A program made the position numbers and the translations under genes. From Muribaculaceae bacterium (GTDB taxonomy: Bacteria; Bacteroidota; Bacteroidia; Bacteroidales; Muribaculaceae): 14,776 nucleotides of DNA. Location of the stretch: assembly GCA_009775125.1 (NCBI GenBank), contig VSPD01000063.1, positions 1 to 14,776 on the forward strand, written 5' to 3'. Positions 1 through 6,611 of the stretch are shown here, piece after piece. The notes beneath the pieces are model-generated. The model worked only from the letters and a program-made list of their open reading frames with translations. It searched no databases and was not told the origin of the DNA. Each line of letters begins with the position of its first letter. The first letter of the stretch is position 1.

Positions 1-64
1 CTCCCCGACACCGAAGAAAACCCCTAATCCCCCGCATTTCAAAGTGCCATCTCTCCACCACCAA

Positions 65-142
65 TGTAGGGACGCACGGCCCGTGCGTCCGCCCTCACTG
101 TTGTTGGGTCGGTTTGTAGGGGCCGTGATAAATCACGCCCTA
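65..142. repeat. Pair of REP-like hairpins sharing a TGTAGGG head
   Basis: Two small palindromes stand 19 bases apart in the same orientation. The first (65-95) begins TGTAGGG and holds a perfect 10-bp inverted repeat, GGACGCACGG at 70-79 against CCGTGCGTCC at 81-90, around one central base. The second (115-142) begins TGTAGGGG and holds CGTGAT (124-129) against ATCACG (132-137), extended by GGG/CCC (120-122/138-140) across a one-base bulge. Heads (TGTAGGG) and tails (GCCCT/GCCCTA) match while the stem cores differ, as in REP or MITE-like families. From memory, similar hairpins are scattered between genes in gut Bacteroidales. They lie just past the 3' end of the Fic gene and could also act as 3' hairpins. 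I see nothing else in 1-64. A weak CCGG/CCGG mini-hairpin (170-182) lies right next to the Fic stop codon. Confidence 0.6.
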
Positions 143-184
143 ATCGGATTCGGAAAACAAAACTCCACCCCGGTTTAGCCGGTA

Positions 185-1252
185 TTATACCGAGGGGGAG
201 GCAAAGATGTACCAACGCCTGTCGTTGCCGTGGCGTTCTACATAGCCTTTTTCTACCCACTGCCGGAGTTGTTTCTTTACCGCCGCTGTTGTAATGCCTG
301 CATGATTGCTTAACTCTTCGATAGTTATATCAGGATTGGCCATCATTGCGTTGAGCATTTTTGCGCTCGACTTGCTGCGGAATATAAGTCGTTTCCCGTC
401 GTACCACCATACGTCGGGCGATGTTTCTTTGACGAAATCGATGTCATATTGCATTTCTGTGGCAACAAGTTGTTTGAAGTAGCGCAAGAATGCCGCGATC
501 TGTTTTAATTCTGCGTGGGCACCATCTGATGGCGTAGGCCCGATTATGATGTCTGATTGGTGAAGCGCATCGATATATTCCGATTTGTTTCTGCTCCGCA
601 CCACAATCATTGGCCAATCATGTCGTGCAAAAATGTAATTTACCATTAATCGTGCGATACGTCCGTTTCCGTCTTCAAACGGATGGATGCGGATGTAGCG
701 GTAATGGAATAATGCGGCGAGTTCGACAGGCGTATATTTTCCTGATGATTCGGCCTCGTTATACCAGTCGACGAGATCTGACATCAATGATGGAGTTTCT
801 TCGGGCGAGGCATATTCGAAACGGTCGCCATATCGTGTTATCACGCTGTTGGGGCGTGTTTTATATTGGCCTGCATGGATTGTAAAACTTGTGTGCCCCC
901 CTCCAGGCAGATTCCGATAAACGACATAGTCTTCCCTTAAAAGCACTTTGTGGAGTTGACGTATGAAATTTTGAGTCAAGGGCGCGTCTTTAAGAGAGGC
1001 TTCTTCCTCCATCATTTTTAAGCCTGCCTGGCTGGCCTTCATGTCGACATAATCTTTCAGTTCGCCTTCGCCGACAACTTTTCCGAACAGCAGCAACAGT
1101 TCGGTCTGACCATATGTAAGGGTATTGCCCTCAATGTGATTGCTGTTATAGTTATAGTCAACGGTGAAACGTTGGTTCAGCAAATAACGCTTGCGCTCTG
1201 AAAGCGGAAGCAATTCCATCCATTGCCGATATAATGAGTCTAATTTGTCCAT
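185..1252 (-). CDS. Fic-family protein (probable AMP-transferase) with C-terminal winged helix
   Basis: The 355-residue protein has a full Fic core: HPFEDGNGR at residues 190-198, followed by R201, gives the catalytic histidine, the acidic metal ligand and the phosphate-binding GNGR. Such enzymes usually transfer AMP from ATP to a hydroxyl on a target protein. The beta-hairpin flap is visible near residues 123-134. Residues 37-42 (SNHIEG) fit the inhibitory motif [S/T]xxxE[G/N] upstream of the Fic core, so this should be a self-inhibited class II Fic, which needs no separate antitoxin. Residues about 297-350 look like a winged helix-turn-helix, so it may bind DNA, perhaps its own promoter. 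A hand count of bases 301-360 gives 38% GC, against 65% in a sampled line of hppA, which suggests acquired DNA. The ATG start has a TAnnTTTG promoter about 50 bases upstream. The target is unknown. Confidence 0.9.
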   Translation of the reverse strand: MDKLDSLYRQWMELLPLSERKRYLLNQRFTVDYNYNSNHIEGNTLTYGQTELLLLFGKVVGEGELKDYVDMKASQAGLKMMEEEASLKDAPLTQNFIRQLHKVLLREDYVVYRNLPGGGHTSFTIHAGQYKTRPNSVITRYGDRFEYASPEETPSLMSDLVDWYNEAESSGKYTPVELAALFHYRYIRIHPFEDGNGRIARLMVNYIFARHDWPMIVVRSRNKSEYIDALHQSDIIIGPTPSDGAHAELKQIAAFLRYFKQLVATEMQYDIDFVKETSPDVWWYDGKRLIFRSKSSAKMLNAMMANPDITIEELSNHAGITTAAVKKQLRQWVEKGYVERHGNDRRWYIFASPSV

Positions 1253-1271
1253 CTTTGCGTTTTTTACGTTG

Positions 1272-1294
1272 AAAGGTAGCCATAGGTAACCTTT
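1272..1294. promoter_or_regulatory. Candidate operator palindrome in the Fic leader
   Basis: A 23-base interrupted palindrome centred on 1283 pairs AAAGGT (1272-1277) with ACCTTT (1289-1294). Eight of the 11 symmetric base pairs match, and the same stretch reads as two near-direct copies of GGTARCC. It lies between the -7 box and the start codon, about where transcription should begin, so it could be a repressor site or an RNA hairpin covering the initiation region. The winged helix at the C-terminus of the Fic protein makes autoregulation an attractive but unproven idea. Confidence 0.35.
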
Positions 1295-1301
1295 AAACGT
1301 G

Positions 1302-1334
1302 CAAATTTAATAAAAAAACAATAATATCGTCATA
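1302..1334 (-). promoter_or_regulatory. Bacteroidota-type promoter of the Fic gene
   Basis: Read on the minus strand, TAAATTTG (1309 to 1302) is a perfect -7 box of the form TAnnTTTG. A 3-of-4 match to TTTG (TATG, 1334 to 1331) lies 21 bases upstream, within the usual spacing. The predicted leader is roughly 45 bases long. The -33 box is weak, so the promoter may need help or be held low. Confidence 0.55.
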
Positions 1335-1362
1335 AAAGATTGTAAAAACCATTCTTTAACAT

Positions 1363-1395
1363 AAAAAAATGCCGGCCCAACTCGGGGGCCGGCAT
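1363..1395 (-). terminator. Intrinsic terminator of hppA
   Basis: On the minus strand, a perfect 10-bp GC-rich stem (1386-1395 with 1369-1378) closes a 7-base loop. It is followed at once by a run of seven T (1369 to 1363). It starts 26 bases after the hppA stop codon and lies upstream of the Fic promoter, so hppA and fic should be separate transcription units. Confidence 0.9.
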
Positions 1396-1421
1396 ATATG
1401 GGAGAATGTTTTTGGATTGGT

Positions 1422-3635
1422 TTAGAACAGCGACCAGGAGACGGTGAGGCCGGCCATGACGATGGAGACCATCGACATGAGCTTGATGAGGATGTTGAGC
1501 GAGGGGCCGGAGGTGTCTTTGAAGGGGTCGCCTACGGTGTCGCCAACTACGGTGGCCTTGTGCACGTCGGAGCCTTTGCCGCCGAAGTTGCCTTCCTCGA
1601 CATATTTCTTGGCGTTGTCCCACGCGCCGCCGGCGTTGGCCATGAAGATGGCAAGAACGAAGCCTGCGGCGAGGCCGCCGGTGAGCAGGCCTATCACGCC
1701 GGGCACGCCGAAGATGATGCCCACAAGGATAGGCACGGCTATGGCGAGAAGCGACGGGAACACCATCTCGCGCTGCGCGCCCTTGGTGGAAATCTGCACG
1801 CAACGTGCATAGTCAGGCTCGGCCTCGCCGGTGAGGATGCCTTTGATTTCGCGGAACTGGCGGCGCACTTCCTCCACCATATGAGCGGCGGCGCGGCCCA
1901 CGGCGTTCATCGTTAGGCCGCAGAACAGGAAGGCCATCATCGCGCCGATAAACATGCCCGAAAGCACGAGCGGGTTCATGAGCGTAACGTCGTAGTAGGT
2001 CATGAAGTCGGTAAACGATGCCTCTTTGAGGTTGACAAGGTTGGGCTCGAGAGCAGTGCCGAGATTGATGGTGGTGTTGCCAAGGCGTTCTAGGCCGATG
2101 CGGATTTCCTCAATGTAGGAGGCAAGCAGGGCAAGGCCGGTGAGGGCGGCCGAACCGATGGCGAAACCTTTGCCGGTGGCGGCGGTGGTGTTGCCAAGCG
2201 AGTCGAGGGCGTCGGTGCGTCGGCGCACTTCCTTGCCAAGACCCGACATTTCGGCGTTGCCGCCGGCATTGTCGGCGATGGGGCCGTAAGCGTCGGTGGC
2301 GAGGGTGATGCCCAGGGTCGAGAGCATGCCCACGGCGGCGATGCCGATGCCGTAGAGGCCCATGCCCACGTTGTGGATATCGAAGCCCGAAGCCAGCCAG
2401 AACGACAGGATGATACCGGCCACAACGGCTATTACCGGTATGGCGGTCGACACCATGCCAAGGCCGATGCCCGAGATAATTACGGTGGCAGGGCCGGTCT
2501 CGCCGCTCTTCGACAGGCGGCGTGTGGGTTCGTAAGACTGCGAGGTGTAGTATTCAGTAGAGCGGCCGATGACAATGCCGACAAGGAGGCCTACGACAAC
2601 GGCGAGCGAGATGTTCACCCAATTCTCAATGTTGAGAAGCCAAAGGATGCCGAAAGTGGCAACAACGATAAGGGCCGACGACAGGTTGGTGCCAAGCGAG
2701 AGCGAGCCCAGCAGGTCCTTCATCGTGGCGTTTTCCTTGGTGCGCACCGAGAATATGCCGATAATCGACAGCACGATGCCTACGGCTGCGATGAGCATCG
2801 GGGCCACTACGGCCTTATATTGCATCTCTACATTGCCCGAGGCCATGAACGCGGCTGCGCCGAGTGCCGAGGTGGCGAGGATTGAGCCGCAATACGATTC
2901 ATAGAGGTCGGCGCCCATGCCGGCAACGTCGCCCACGTTGTCGCCTACATTGTCGGCGATGGTGGCCGGGTTGCGGGGGTCGTCCTCGGGGATGGCGTTC
3001 TCCACTTTGCCAACGAGGTCGGCGCCTACGTCGGCAGCTTTGGTATAGATGCCGCCGCCCACGCGGGCAAAGAGAGCCTGTGTGGAGGCGCCCATGCCGA
3101 AGGTGAGCATGGTGGTGGTGATCATGCACAGCTTGGCCGTGGGAGCCATTGCGTCCTCGGGGATGCAATAGTCAAGCAGCAGATACCAGAACGATATATC
3201 GAGAAGGCCGAGGCCCACTACGACGAGACCCATCACGGCACCCGAGCGGAAAGCCACGCGAAGGCCGCGGTTGAGCGAGTTGCGGGCGGCATTGGCCGTA
3301 CGTGCCGAAGCGTTGGTGGCAGTTTTCATGCCAAGATAGCCCGAGAGGCCCGAGAAAAAGCCGCCCGTGAGGAATGCCACGGGCACCCAGGCGTTTTGCA
3401 AGTTGAAGCCGTAGGCCATCACAGCAAACAGCACGACCAGGCCGGCAAACACCCAGCCCACAATCTTGTATTGCTGCCGGAGATACGACATCGCGCCCTT
3501 GCGCACAAACGACGCGATTCGGGCCATTTGCTCGGTGCCTTCACTCTCGCGCATGGTCTGACGGTAGAAGAACCATGCCAGGGCAAGGGCAACAACCGAC
3601 GCCGCGGGCACGATCCAGAATAACATTTGATCCAT
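1422..3635 (-). CDS. hppA: Membrane-bound ion-translocating pyrophosphatase, probably K+-dependent Na+,H+ type
   Basis: The 737-residue, many-helix protein hydrolyses pyrophosphate in the cytoplasm and pumps cations out across the inner membrane. The pyrophosphate site motif DVGADLVGK is at 202-210, followed by the acidic run EDDPRNPATIADNVGDNVGD (217-236). Glu246 in DLYESY is the helix-6 gate residue. GNTTAATGKG (481-490) has Ala where K+-independent enzymes have Lys, so K+ should be required. Thr90, Phe94, Asp146 and Met176 all match the set I recall as the signature of the Na+,H+-pumping subfamily described in Bacteroides vulgatus, in the same numbering. Length is normal. The ATG at 3635 was chosen because it follows a good promoter by about 50 bases; an alternative Met lies at codon 4. 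It is monocistronic, with its own promoter and terminator. Confidence 0.96.
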   Translation of the reverse strand: MDQMLFWIVPAASVVALALAWFFYRQTMRESEGTEQMARIASFVRKGAMSYLRQQYKIVGWVFAGLVVLFAVMAYGFNLQNAWVPVAFLTGGFFSGLSGYLGMKTATNASARTANAARNSLNRGLRVAFRSGAVMGLVVVGLGLLDISFWYLLLDYCIPEDAMAPTAKLCMITTTMLTFGMGASTQALFARVGGGIYTKAADVGADLVGKVENAIPEDDPRNPATIADNVGDNVGDVAGMGADLYESYCGSILATSALGAAAFMASGNVEMQYKAVVAPMLIAAVGIVLSIIGIFSVRTKENATMKDLLGSLSLGTNLSSALIVVATFGILWLLNIENWVNISLAVVVGLLVGIVIGRSTEYYTSQSYEPTRRLSKSGETGPATVIISGIGLGMVSTAIPVIAVVAGIILSFWLASGFDIHNVGMGLYGIGIAAVGMLSTLGITLATDAYGPIADNAGGNAEMSGLGKEVRRRTDALDSLGNTTAATGKGFAIGSAALTGLALLASYIEEIRIGLERLGNTTINLGTALEPNLVNLKEASFTDFMTYYDVTLMNPLVLSGMFIGAMMAFLFCGLTMNAVGRAAAHMVEEVRRQFREIKGILTGEAEPDYARCVQISTKGAQREMVFPSLLAIAVPILVGIIFGVPGVIGLLTGGLAAGFVLAIFMANAGGAWDNAKKYVEEGNFGGKGSDVHKATVVGDTVGDPFKDTSGPSLNILIKLMSMVSIVMAGLTVSWSLF

Positions 3636-3683
3636 AGGATGATTTTGGTTAAGTTAAGGTAAGAAGAATATGGTATTATTCTG

Positions 3684-3715
3684 CAAACTTACAAAAAAAT
3701 TACGCAAATTCCAAA
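3684..3715 (-). promoter_or_regulatory. Promoter of hppA
   Basis: The minus strand reads TTTG (3715 to 3712), a 20-base spacer and TAAGTTTG (3691 to 3684), a full match to the Bacteroidota primary sigma consensus TTTG-N(19-21)-TAnnTTTG. The predicted leader is about 40-45 bases. The -33 element lies inside an imperfect palindrome: CGCAAATT at 3703-3710 pairs with AATTTGCG at 3723-3730. A regulator could therefore compete here, though the A/T-rich composition makes chance symmetry plausible. Confidence 0.75.
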
Positions 3716-3791
3716 TTTCTGAAATTTGCGCAATTTGTGGTTATTTGCGATACAGCGTCTTGGTGATTATATCCATAGGCAGAATGTGGAA

Positions 3792-4652
3792 TTATTCGGG
3801 CAGAATAGTCGGTTTGTCGTTTGTGGTGTCGTCGGCAGGGAGGATATAGTCAGTGGCACGGGCCGGTGAGATGACGCTTCGTCCTAATTGCGATTCGAGT
3901 TTGTCACGTGCGGCTTTTGCCACGCTGCCGCCTTGTTTGGCGATATGCGCGTTATGGCTGAATCCTTGTGGATTTTGAGCCCGGGACAGTTCAGTAGCCG
4001 ACGCTTCGGCGAGAGTGTTCAGAGCCAACTCTATGTTTGTCATGTTGTCGCGGAGACTCTCTTTTGTCAGTCGTTTAAAGCGTTTGTATTCTTTTGTGGA
4101 TTTGCCGCTCCAGGTGCGTGTGATTATGTCGGTGAGTGTGGCGAACTGTACGCCATCTTCCACGCCGCCGCGATGCCACTCGTCGGTAAGGGCTTTCCTC
4201 ACTTCTATGCTTCGGATGCGTTGGTTTATCCACTCTTCTGAATAGCCGAGACGCCGATAGTCGGTCACGGCCTGTTCGATGGATAGTTCGGGGTCTTGCA
4301 TTTGGTCGACGCGTTCTTTTGCCACTTGTGCAATCCACTGTTTCAGAGGTTCTGCCTTGGGTGACGGTATGGATTGTATAAGGCGGAAAAGTTGCTGGGT
4401 ATCAACGACATCTGTAAGGCGCATTTTGCCATCGGCGGCGCGAAGTTTCAAACGGTTACAATTTGTAACCGTTTCGTTCCCCTCTTTTTTTAGCCTGGAT
4501 TTCAGTACTTTCCAATAATTTCTCGGGTCCGGGCTTTCGGTGAGTATTGCTACGATGTCGATAACCGAGAAGTACCATTCTTCGGTTTCGTCGTCCCATA
4601 CGGCGCGGACTTTATTTTCTTCGAATATTTTTAAACTTCCTTTTTTTGTCAT
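3792..4652 (-). CDS. Bro-N domain protein, DinD/phage-antirepressor-like
   Basis: The 286-residue protein begins with a Bro-N fold (about residues 8-105: the FEENKVRAVWDDETEEWYFS opening, VIDIVAILTES, then LKLRAADGKMRLTDVVDTQQ). This DNA-binding module is found in phage antirepressors and baculovirus BRO proteins. The rest has the charged helical middle and a tail (GGSVAKAARDKLESQLGRSV, about 240-259) that I associate with Bacteroidota Bro-N proteins related to DinD. I see no nuclease motif. It starts 18 bases after the rloB stop codon, so the two genes are probably one transcript. A sampled line (4081-4140) is 48% GC, lower than the neighbouring housekeeping genes, which fits mobile ancestry. 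No other phage genes lie beside it. Its function is not known; roles in DNA-damage response or in control of its partner are guesses. Confidence 0.8.
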   Translation of the reverse strand: MTKKGSLKIFEENKVRAVWDDETEEWYFSVIDIVAILTESPDPRNYWKVLKSRLKKEGNETVTNCNRLKLRAADGKMRLTDVVDTQQLFRLIQSIPSPKAEPLKQWIAQVAKERVDQMQDPELSIEQAVTDYRRLGYSEEWINQRIRSIEVRKALTDEWHRGGVEDGVQFATLTDIITRTWSGKSTKEYKRFKRLTKESLRDNMTNIELALNTLAEASATELSRAQNPQGFSHNAHIAKQGGSVAKAARDKLESQLGRSVISPARATDYILPADDTTNDKPTILPE

Positions 4653-4670
4653 GGCATGTTATATTGCGGT

Positions 4671-5366
4671 TTAGGATTTCAGTTTTTTGAGGAGGCGTTC
4701 GGGGTGCTCGAGCTCGGCGATGAGGATGTCGACCAGGGTGCAGGGGTGGTGGGAGGCGTAGTCGGTGCTGCCGGCGAAACGGCGGCGGAGACGGCGGGCG
4801 TGGCGGGCGGCCATCTCGCGGTCGCCGTAGGTCTCCATTATGCGGTAGAGTTTGGGGTCGGCTTTCTGGTAGTGGTAGTTGCGTCGTCCGGTGGCTTGGC
4901 GTATGGCGTGCTCGAGCATCACGATGCAGCGGTCGCGCGGGATGCGGTCGGCGGGGGCCTGAAAATGAAGAAGGTACCAGAGCTCGAACGATTCGTTGGA
5001 CCACGCCACTTGCAGCCCGTTTTGGCGGGCGAGCTCGATGGCCTTGTTGAAGTCGGGGAAGTCGTCGCGGTCGAAAACGAGCCACACGCGGTCGAAGGGG
5101 TTGGTTCGGCGTGCCTCTATTTCTTTGCGCAGGGCGAGTGTGCGGCGCACGAGCGAGCATGTGCCGCGGCCTTCGCCGCGCACTTCTTCCTCGCGGATTT
5201 CCGACTGGCAGTCGCGGACAAAGGCGTTGAGATAGTTGGGCTCTGTCTTTTGCCCCTCGCACACTATGAGGAAGCGCACGATTTTATCGCGCGTGTTTTC
5301 ACGCCGGCGTCCGGCGGCGCGTGGGCGGCTCATCTGCGCCTTGGCCTGTTGGAGAGGAGAAGACAT
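4671..5366 (-). CDS. rloB: RloB-family protein (TOPRIM-fold, Abi/restriction-associated)
   Basis: The 231-residue protein has the hallmarks of the RloB family. FLIVCEGQKTEPNYL (32-45) holds the TOPRIM glutamate (E37) with the family's EGxKTE signature. LVFDRDDF (96-103) supplies the acidic DxD pair (D99, D101). SFELWYLLHF (126-135) is the conserved aromatic block, and HPCTLVDILI lies near the C-terminus. RloB normally partners RloA, an AAA ATPase, in restriction-linked loci and AbiL-like phage-exclusion systems, and is thought to be the effector, perhaps a nuclease. Here no rloA is adjacent: upstream is the epimerase gene (88 bases away) and downstream, 18 bases on, the Bro-N gene. I find no clear TAnnTTTG promoter in the 88-base gap, so expression may depend on read-through past the palindrome at 5410-5449. 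The N-terminal 25 residues are basic and probably disordered. Confidence 0.82.
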   Translation of the reverse strand: MSSPLQQAKAQMSRPRAAGRRRENTRDKIVRFLIVCEGQKTEPNYLNAFVRDCQSEIREEEVRGEGRGTCSLVRRTLALRKEIEARRTNPFDRVWLVFDRDDFPDFNKAIELARQNGLQVAWSNESFELWYLLHFQAPADRIPRDRCIVMLEHAIRQATGRRNYHYQKADPKLYRIMETYGDREMAARHARRLRRRFAGSTDYASHHPCTLVDILIAELEHPERLLKKLKS

Positions 5367-5409
5367 GGCAAAAAGAAAGTTTAAGGTATGGGTGATGAGG
5401 GAAAAGGTG

Positions 5410-5454
5410 TTAAGGACTTTAAAGTCTTTAAAGACCTTAAAGTCCTTAATTAAT
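5410..5454. repeat. Nonamer array forming a 40-base near-perfect palindrome
   Basis: Five consecutive 9-base units of the form TTAARGNCY run from 5410 to 5454, the last one diverged. Together, 5410-5449 is a palindrome about 5429.5 with one mismatched pair (5423/5436): a 12-bp outer arm TTAAGGACTTTA (5410-5421) against TAAAGTCCTTAA (5438-5449), and a 12-base self-complementary core GTCTTTAAAGAC (5424-5435). It starts 5 bases past the epimerase stop codon, so it may work as a terminator or RNA-stabilising 3' hairpin. No T-run follows on the minus strand, so a classical intrinsic terminator is not certain. Confidence 0.85.
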
Positions 5455-6588
5455 TCAAGATAGCAGCTCCACGCCGATGCCGGGGCGGTCGGCGGGAATG
5501 GTGACTTGGCCGTCGACGATTTTTATGCCGTCGAAGCGGTCGTTGGATATGAGGAGGTTGCCGTCGAGGTCGGCCCAGTCTACCATGGGCGCGAGCTGGG
5601 CGGCGGCTGTAACGGCACATGATGTCTCGGTCATGCAGCCGAGCATCACTTTCATGCCGAGGGCGCGGGCGAGCACGGCCATCTTGTAGGCTTCGTGGAG
5701 GCCTGTCGATTTCATGAGTTTTATGTTGATGCCGTCGTAGGCTCCGGCGGCGCGCTGCACGTCGGGCAGGCGCTGGAGAAATTCGTCGGCGATGAGGGGC
5801 AGCGGCGAGCGTTCGCGCAGCCATGCCGTCTCGTCGAGCATTTCCTTGGGCATGGGCTGCTCCACGAAAAGGCAGTTGCGCTCCGAAAGCCACTCGCACA
5901 TATCGAGGGCCTGGCCTTTGTCGCTCCACCCTTGGTTGGCGTCGACGCAGATGGCCACGTCGGACACTTCGCGAAGCCGCTCGACAAGTTCTTTGTCGTG
6001 GCCGAGTCCCATTTTCACTTTCACCACCTTGAAGCCTTCTGTCTCTTCGATTTCGCGCCGCATTTCCTCGGGGTCGTCCTGCCAGGAGATGGTGATGGAT
6101 GTGTTGGGCGCTTTTTTCGGGTCGAGGCCCCATATCTTGTACCACGGCTGCCCCATGATTTTGCCGGTGAGGTCGTGGAGGGCTATGTCTACGGATGCTT
6201 TGGCGGCGCGGTTGTCGGGCGCGATGGATTCGAGGTATTCGTGGATATTTTCGGTGTCGAACGGGTCGAACTGCGTAAGGTCGACCTTCGAGAGGAATTG
6301 CGACACGGAGTCGACCGATTCGCCCAGATAAGGCGGCATCGACGCCTCGCCGTATCCCACAAGGCCGTCATATTCAATCTGCACCTGCACGTCGGGCGTG
6401 GTGGTGCGCTGCGACTTGGCGAGGTTGAAGGCGTGGCGCAGCTGCAATTCATATGGTTCGAACGACAGGTTCATTTTGCCGGAACGTGCGGTCTGTTTGG
6501 TGGCCGACCCGCAGGCCGAGAAACTTATGGGTGATACTGCCACGGCGGCTCCAAGGCCCATTGTGCGCAGGAAATTACGTCGGTTCAT
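5455..6588 (-). CDS. Dipeptide epimerase (L-Ala-D/L-Glu type), exported Tat-like lipoprotein
   Basis: This is an enolase-superfamily enzyme of 377 residues that interconverts epimers of dipeptides such as L-Ala-D-Glu derived from murein. Catalytic landmarks: KVK at 190-192, metal ligands D216 (CVDANQGW), E243 (FVEQPMP) and D268 (IADEF), and the second acid/base Lys at 290 (GINIKLMK). The N-terminus has a twin-arginine motif (RRNFLR, 3-8), a hydrophobic stretch and a lipobox ending FSAC with Cys26, so it is probably exported folded and lipid-anchored. Most characterised dipeptide epimerases are cytosolic. The ATG at 6588 is chosen because it gives this signal. The open frame continues far upstream, but that part overlaps the NlpC gene in another frame and is arginine/proline-rich shadow. 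The gene begins 23 bases after the NlpC stop codon, in one cluster with it. Exact dipeptide specificity cannot be read here. Confidence 0.9.
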   Translation of the reverse strand: MNRRNFLRTMGLGAAVAVSPISFSACGSATKQTARSGKMNLSFEPYELQLRHAFNLAKSQRTTTPDVQVQIEYDGLVGYGEASMPPYLGESVDSVSQFLSKVDLTQFDPFDTENIHEYLESIAPDNRAAKASVDIALHDLTGKIMGQPWYKIWGLDPKKAPNTSITISWQDDPEEMRREIEETEGFKVVKVKMGLGHDKELVERLREVSDVAICVDANQGWSDKGQALDMCEWLSERNCLFVEQPMPKEMLDETAWLRERSPLPLIADEFLQRLPDVQRAAGAYDGINIKLMKSTGLHEAYKMAVLARALGMKVMLGCMTETSCAVTAAAQLAPMVDWADLDGNLLISNDRFDGIKIVDGQVTIPADRPGIGVELLS

Positions 6589-6611
6589 GGTAGTTTGAGG
6601 AGTTGGGGAGA

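Noticed and set aside
1398..1916. 172-codon plus-strand frame starting in the hppA terminator region
   Set aside because: It is antisense to the highly conserved hppA C-terminus, with His/Glu/Gly-rich composition typical of shadows.
3739..3774. Small frame MDIITKTLYRK on the minus strand upstream of hppA as a leader peptide
   Set aside because: It lies upstream of the hppA promoter and downstream of the bro stop codon, so it would not be on the hppA mRNA, and it has no sign of selection.
4656..5384. 242-codon plus-strand frame opposite rloB
   Set aside because: It is Ala/Gly/Val-rich shadow sequence; the RloB motifs on the minus strand are decisive.
5695..6534. 279-codon plus-strand frame opposite the epimerase
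   Set aside because: It is an antisense shadow; the minus-strand frame carries all enolase-superfamily active-site residues.
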